Of a stretch of DNA of 64,000 nucleotides, positions 59,124 through 64,000 are shown piece by piece. This DNA comes from Clarkia xantiana subsp. parviflora. Taxonomy: Eukaryota > Streptophyta > Magnoliopsida > Myrtales > Onagraceae. The translations under genes and the position numbers were made by a program. The stretch is from the NCBI GenBank assembly GCA_036873135.1, contig JAPTYO010000012.1:8564090-8628089 (forward strand), read 5' to 3'. Each line of letters begins with the position of its first letter. The stretch's first letter is position 1. The notes under the pieces are model-generated. The model worked only from the letters and a program-made list of their open reading frames with translations, did not search any database and had not been told where the DNA came from.

Positions 59124-60131
59124 ATGGAAATCACACGATCTATGACTAACAACCTGCCATCAAGAGTCGGGGGACGGTAGGCAACCGAACAATCAGAGAA
59201 GATAACTTGTACCCCCTGACCAGACAACCCACTCCTCAGGGGCAACCTGTGCCCCCCGAACATCAAGCAACACCCCAAGCTCCCCAAGTAAACAATCAAG
59301 GGGGACCATCACGCCCAGCTAGGGCCGAGTCCTCCACGGCCTCGACTCCTATAAGTCGGCGACCACAAGAGCCTGGGGCACGACATGGGGTACAATTTCA
59401 AGGATATCAATATACGGCACCCCCGGGGTACCACTATGAAGAACGTCCTCAAGAGTATCCTTACGGCATGCCAGCACAAGGAAACAATAACCGGGCTCAC
59501 ACCACTAACACGAGGCCAGTGCATTCGCAGGGAGCACCATCGGTGACCCCATGATTCATGAACGCACTAGATGAGCTTTTGGCATATTGAGAGGCTGTGA
59601 GAAACAGGCAGGAAAGACAGTATGCACAAGCGGAGCAACACCCGCAAACGAATGAGCACCCACAAGGAGAGCAGTATCAGCAGGAAGAGCAGATCCAGAG
59701 GAAGAACAACACACGCACCCCCCAACTGGGCAGCGTGAAAGTCAAGGCAGAAACGAGCAAGTACCACCTCCGAGAGATAGACAACATTTCGTCCCTAACC
59801 TCAAGCACCCCAAGGGGCATGGACATACACCCCACTGAGGGATAATGCACAGCCACAATACCCAAGGAGGCAAGAGTTCTAGCATCCACCCCCACAGGGA
59901 TACCCACATTACACGTACAGTCCTTATCATCACAGACATGGAGTCCTGGTGAGTCCGGTGATAAGCTATGATAAACCCCAAAGAAACTATAGCCCATCAC
60001 CAGTGATGCTAACTCAGGGGGACATAGAGGCAATGATAGCGAAGAAGATGAACAAATAAAAAACAAATGGATTACATTGGCTGAGTGATAGCACGAATCA
60101 CCCCTTCACTAGGGATCTAGAGAACAACAAA
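59124..60131 (+). pseudogene. Gag N-terminal region of B2
   Basis: Starts MEITRSMTNNLPSRVGG 36 bases after the LTR and soon meets a stop. Proline/glutamine-rich gag sequence (SRPARAESSTASTPISRRP, QEYPYGMPAQGNN) continues at 59207-59554 in another frame, then degenerates. Confidence 0.7.
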
Positions 60132-60647
60132 GTGCCTGATGCATTGCACTTGATAAAGATAGAAAAGTATAATGGCAAGACTGGCCCCTTGGAGCATATC
60201 CAACAGCATGAGGCCTCCCTCTTGGGTAGGACTAAGGATGACCGCTACAAGGCGCTGTTGTTCCCAAATATGTTATCAGGAGTAGCATCTCACTGGTTCT
60301 TTAGCCTACCAACTGAGAGCATCCATTCATGGGCACAACTGAAAGCTAAGTTCCTCCAAAGGTACCTAGGAGAAATAAAGCTACTCAAGGGAACATGTTC
60401 ACTTGATGATGTGAAGCAGGAGCATGAAGAGACGTTAACAAACTATTACACTAGGTTCAACCAAAACCTAGCTGATATACAAGGGGACATAACTGAGGGC
60501 GAGATCATAGGGGATTTCATAAGAAACCTCGGACGCTCTGGTTCAACCTTGGCAGAAAAGATGGCTAAAAAACCCGCCGGCACACTGGAGGAGCTCGTGG
60601 CGAGGGTAAAAACTCATATTGACCTGGAAAGGCACAAAATGAGCTAG
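60132..60647 (+). pseudogene. Gag core of B2
   Basis: 171 open codons, gag capsid-like core: DALHLIKIEKYNGKTGPLEH, QQHEASLLGR, NMLSGVASHWFFSLP, KAKFLQRYLGEIKLLKGTCS, TNYYTRFNQNLADIQGDI and a C-terminal EKMAKKPAGTLEELVARVK. It aligns along its length with 28807-29270 of element A. This domain forms the particle shell in the cytoplasm in active relatives. A stop and frameshift separate it from the next segment 14 bases later. Confidence 0.85.
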
Positions 60648-60660
60648 AGAGCAAAGATTC

Positions 60661-61509
60661 ATGCCACCAAGGAAGAGAATGCAAAGCCGAGTAGAGGGAA
60701 ACCACCTCAGGTCCCCCAGCCCATTAGGCAACAAGACTGGCGTCCGCCCCAAGAGAAATCATACAGGTGAGCAGTTGAGACCAAGAGAAATCAACGTCAT
60801 CAAGTTCATACCGTTGAATACAACCCCGATAGTTGTATTAAGAGAAATGAGGAATTTGAAGATATGGACACCCCCAGCAAGGTGGAGAGTCCCAATGGTT
60901 GGGACTGAAAAGGAAAAATGGTGCAATAACCATGAAGCACATGGCCACGAAACAAACGAATGCTTCAATATAAAGTTGAGCATAAACAATGCAATGCAAA
61001 GGGGAGAATTGAAGCAATTCGTGGATCACGGGAGCAGCAGTGCACCCGCAAGGCCAATGCAAAAGGACAAAGGAAAAGAGAAAGCCAATTACCATCCGTT
61101 ACCCACAAAAAGGGGGACAATCAACATGATTCACGGTGGAATCGGGGCGGGCGGATCAGCAGCAAATGCAAGGGAGGTGTATACCTCTAGAATAGATGCA
61201 ACAACAAAGTGGAGAAAGAGGCCAAGGGAGGAAAAAGAAATGGTAATTGAATTCTCTGAGAAGGACAAGAGTCATATCGTCTTCCCACATGACGATGCCT
61301 TAGTGATAACAATGGACATTGATAACTTCGATGTGAAAAGGATACTCGTCGACGGAGGAAGTTCGGCAGATATACTGCAAATGCGCATGCTTGAAGAGAT
61401 AGGGAAAACCAAGGAAGATATCGAACGGGTAAACCTTCCTCTAGTCGGATTCTCAGGGGCGACAAGTTACCCTCTAGGCATGATAACTCTACTAGTAACA
61501 CTGGGATAA
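60661..61509 (+). pseudogene. Knuckle 1 and aspartic protease of B2
   Basis: 282 open codons. INVIKFIPLNTTPIVVLREM, then knuckle WCNNHEAHGHETNEC with the NAMQRGELKQFVD helix, the TKRGTINMIHGG linker, and the protease DDALVITMDIDNFDVKRIL with active site VDGGSSADIL and the FSGATSYPLGMITL segment. The frame breaks at LVTLG; the remaining protease (YNGILGRTTINPYEIVPST) follows in other frames to about 61660. Dimeric aspartic proteases process Gag polyproteins; the DGGS signature is as in element A. Confidence 0.87.
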
Positions 61510-61949
61510 GGGTGGACACAGCCGAAGATCAACGTGAACTTTTTGGTAGTGGAAAACTTGGAGCTTACAACGGGATCCTAGGGAGAACCACAATAAACCC
61601 ATATGAAATTGTACCCTCAACAGTCCACCAGAAATTGAAGTACATCACTGAGAGTGGAATATGAGAAGTCCTGGGTGATCAACGCACCGCAAGGCAGTGT
61701 TACGTCAATTCCATGAGACGTAGGCAACAACAATCAGACATGGTAGCAATGGTGGTGATAGGGGGCAGACAGAGAAAGAGCTCTCAAAAAGAGAAGAAAA
61801 AATAGCTAAGGCAAGAAAAGAAAAGGGTAGGAGTCACACTCCGCCTTAGCAAGCAGATACTGGGAAGATTGGCCAAGAAAACAGGAAATGGAAAGGTTGT
61901 AAGGGTAACAAGCATACCCTGACAGCCAGATAATGAAAATGGAAGGAGA

Positions 61950-62519
61950 GTGAAAAGATCAATTGAAAGAGGCTTCAGGTACATAGATGACGTGAAGCAA
62001 ATGCCAGAAGAATCCCTTACAAGTTACTTCCAAAGATTCGTGGAGTATGGGGCCAGCATGGAGGTAACAAGAAGGGAGGCTGTAAGAGCTTTCCTAAGAA
62101 ACATGCATCCAACCTCATTCGAGGCTTTTGGAGGTCATTATGAAGTAGTGATGACAAGAACGATGCGCGAGCTTAAAGAGAAGTTGGACAAGGCATTCAA
62201 AGAAGAAACGAGACAGCAGAATGAAGAATTCAAAGCAGAAGAGACCCACATACATGGAGGGGGTGTAAATTTCAACTTTACACCTCTTAAGGTGCAAGTC
62301 GAAGAACTTTTCAAGAAACACCTGAGCAAGGAGTTGCCAGAATGCAAGGAGGAAGGTAAGGCCTTTCTGGGAAAAGACACAAGAGGATGGTATGAATACC
62401 ATAGAACGTGGGGGCATAAGACAAACGATTGCATGGTGTTGAAAATAGAGATTGAAGAGATGATCTACAGGGGAGGACTAAAAGAATGCATAGCACCAGT
62501 GCCATCCACCACCAACTAA
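61950..62519 (+). CDS. Second gag-like module with own zinc knuckle (B2)
   Basis: 189 open codons after the protease. YIDDVKQMPEESLTSYFQRF, RREAVRAFLRNMHPTSFEAF, a charged helix (RELKEKLDKAFKEETRQQNE), then FNFTPLKVQVEELFKKHLSK, GKDTRGWYEYHRTWGHKTNDC and an EEMIYRGGLKECI helix. This repeats the gag C-terminal logic (YxxRF helix, FTPL linker, HxxxGHxTxxC knuckle). It sits where reverse transcriptase would be expected. It matches 30460-31035 of A. Non-coding sequence follows. Confidence 0.82.
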   Translation: MKRSIERGFRYIDDVKQMPEESLTSYFQRFVEYGASMEVTRREAVRAFLRNMHPTSFEAFGGHYEVVMTRTMRELKEKLDKAFKEETRQQNEEFKAEETHIHGGGVNFNFTPLKVQVEELFKKHLSKELPECKEEGKAFLGKDTRGWYEYHRTWGHKTNDCMVLKIEIEEMIYRGGLKECIAPVPSTTN

Positions 62520-62806
62520 GGAAATCACACCAGCAGAACACCATATCCTTGATTTTATCTTTTTTATAATGCATGTTTAGTTTTCTAAAACAAATCTGGG
62601 GGCAGAAAACTCACAAAGTTTCTCCAACTCCTCAACTATCTTTTGTTCCCTTAAAGGATGTCCTGGACAACCCACGACACCCCTCCTGTATATAAGGCAT
62701 GGATGCTTTCAATGAAGTAGAAGTTTATCAAAATATTCACTAAGCATGAGGTAACAATATCTCCACAAGTTCCATACTTAGATATGACAAGTGCATGACA
62801 CTTTCT
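62520..62806 (+). other. Spacer after gag' of B2
   Basis: Short non-coding stretch with no motif recognised. The minisatellite begins just after it. Confidence 0.5.
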
Positions 62807-63418
62807 GCGCCCTCCGAGAGCCCATCCCCTGAAAAAATTTGTGCCCTCTGAGAGCCTATCTCGTGAAAATTCTGTGCCCTCCGAGAGCCTATCTCGTGAA
62901 AAACTCTGCGCCCTCCGATAGCCTATCTCGTGAAAAACTCTGCGCCCTCCGAGAGCCCATCTCGTGAAAAATTATGTGCCTTCCGAGAGCCTATCTCGTG
63001 AAAAACTCTGCGCCCTCCGAGAGCCCATCTCGTGAAAAATTTTGTGCCTTCCGAGAGCCTATCTCGTGAAAAACTCTGTGCCCTCCGAGAGCCCATCTCG
63101 TGAAAAATTATGTGCCCTCCGAGAGCCTATCTCGTGAAAAACTCTGCGCCCTCCAAGAGCCCATCTCGCGAACTAATTCTGTGCCTTCCGAGAGCCTATC
63201 TCGCGAACTAATTCTGTGCCCTCCGAGAGCCTATCTCGTGAACTAATTATGTGCCTTCCGAGAGCCTATCTCGCGAACTAATTCGGTGCCCTCCGAGAGC
63301 CTATCTCGTGAACTAATTATGTGCCTTCCGAGAGCCTATCTCGCGAACATATTCAGCGCCTTCCGGGAGCCTATCTCGCGAACACATCATGTGCCCTCCG
63401 AGAGCCTATCTCGCAAAT
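62807..63418. repeat. ~34-bp minisatellite, ~18 copies (B2)
   Basis: Unit GTGCCCTCCGAGAGCCTATC plus TCGTGAAAAACTC or TCGCGAACTAATTC variants. Spacer-like tails fall into two subtypes, the first half ending in AAAACTCT/AAATTATG and the second in CTAATTC/ATTATG. It is shared with B1. Confidence 0.93.
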
Positions 63419-63799
63419 ACTTTTGGACTACAACAACACATTTTGAAAAACTTTACTTTTTAAAGTAAGGATACATGGTATGAGAAACACATGAGTTTGT
63501 TCATGATGATAATATAGGTATCCCAGCACAAGAGGAAGCTAAAGATACATCAATAAAGTTAAATGCAAACACAAGAGAGGAATACGCAAAGAACCACCCA
63601 CAAAAGGCTACCACAGCCAGGTAACGAGTTATCCTACTATCCATACCACAAGTCAAGGCAAACATCATAAAGAAAGAAGACACAACCAAGTTTAGTAGCA
63701 ACTCCAAAAAAGTGCCTAAGTATGAGGCCTTCAAAACATAACCAGTCGACCCATCAAGGGGAGGAAAAGCAAAGGAATATATACAAGGATAGAGAAATC

Positions 63800-64000
63800 A
63801 GATATTCAACCAGACGCCACTAGGGAGTCCTCACGGTCCTGATGCTCAGAAGAAGAGCCACTGATGGAACTGGAAGAAGATGAAGAGGAACCTGAATCAA
63901 CAACATCGATAGGAGTATTATCCTCCTGCACAGGGGTGTCAGGCATGTTCTCAGCAATAGCAGCCTGCCCCTAAGAACAGCAACATACCCACTAGCATAC
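63800..64000 (-). pseudogene. C-terminus of antisense gene in B2 (cut by window end)
   Basis: On the minus strand PDTPVQEDNTPIDVVDSG leads into a run of serines, ISGSSSEHQDREDSL and a stop. This acidic, Ser-rich tail lies at the position where the other elements have the 3' end of the antisense gene. Most of the gene would be outside the window. Confidence 0.5.

Larger units (their letters stand above)
58346..64000 (+). mobile_element. LTR retrotransposon B2 (5' part; runs off window)
   Basis: The 5' LTR is 58346-59088, with primer-binding region CTTGGCGCAGTCTG at 59089. The five bases before it (CCTTC) should reappear after the 3' LTR outside the window. Internal order matches B1: gag, protease, gag', minisatellite, antisense gene. 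Confidence 0.88.

Noticed and set aside
62807..63418. Regular ~34-bp repeats with variable tails look like a CRISPR array
   Set aside because: The whole unit including tails repeats with only point differences, there are no unique spacers, no cas genes, and the DNA is plant retrotransposon; it is a minisatellite.

Overview
This window is plant nuclear DNA, probably from an angiosperm. It carries one intact host gene of the plant-specific PLATZ zinc-finger family with GT-AG introns. Nearly everything else is nested Ty3/gypsy LTR retrotransposons, Mutator-like and other TIR elements, and AT-rich spacer. No species can be named from sequence alone. The retrotransposon open frames are mostly interrupted.

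Layout. 1-8700: AT-rich intergenic DNA with a Helitron-like terminus (143-167), a 934-bp Mutator-like element with 9-bp target duplication (1515-2448), a 1.29-kb solo LTR with 5-bp duplication (2639-3928) and a minus-strand LAMMER-kinase pseudogene fragment (~4720-4985). 8971-10897: a complete 4-exon PLATZ gene. 11303-19617: element A', minus strand, complete with LTRs and GTAAC duplications. 19914-21102: a TIR element with a second TIR element inside it. 21474-26374: a chimeric minus-strand gypsy element with Tat-type pol (two RNase H domains) whose two LTRs are not homologous. 26752-27255 plus ~47162-47214: a Ty1/copia pol relic split by element A (27256-47161, GTATG duplications). A is itself split by element B1 (36890-46343, AGTAC duplications). 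47675-48513: a second copy of the 19.9-kb TIR family. 49862-58345: element C, minus strand, carrying a 1.2-kb Mutator-like insertion (55601-56816). C is cut at 58346 by element B2, which runs off the window.

How the parts work together. Families A/A', B and C appear non-autonomous. Where the coding region can be read it holds gag, an aspartic protease (A and B) and then a second gag-like module with its own zinc knuckle, but no reverse transcriptase, RNase H or integrase. Their mobility would need enzymes from a partner; the Tat-type pol at 22.9-25.5 kb shows the kind of partner. Downstream of gag, each element carries a long spacer of minisatellites and, on the opposite strand, a decayed intron-containing gene. 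That gene has a domain resembling the plant 'putative gypsy-type transposon' family plus a coiled coil.

The strongest candidate for something undescribed is a hairpin with a C-rich loop just downstream of the LTR TATA box. It is present in all of these families (A, A', B1, B2, solo B, C and E), and its stem changes by compensatory substitutions. A second candidate is the set of fast-changing palindromic arrays in the LTR upstream region, which account for most of the length difference between LTRs of one element.
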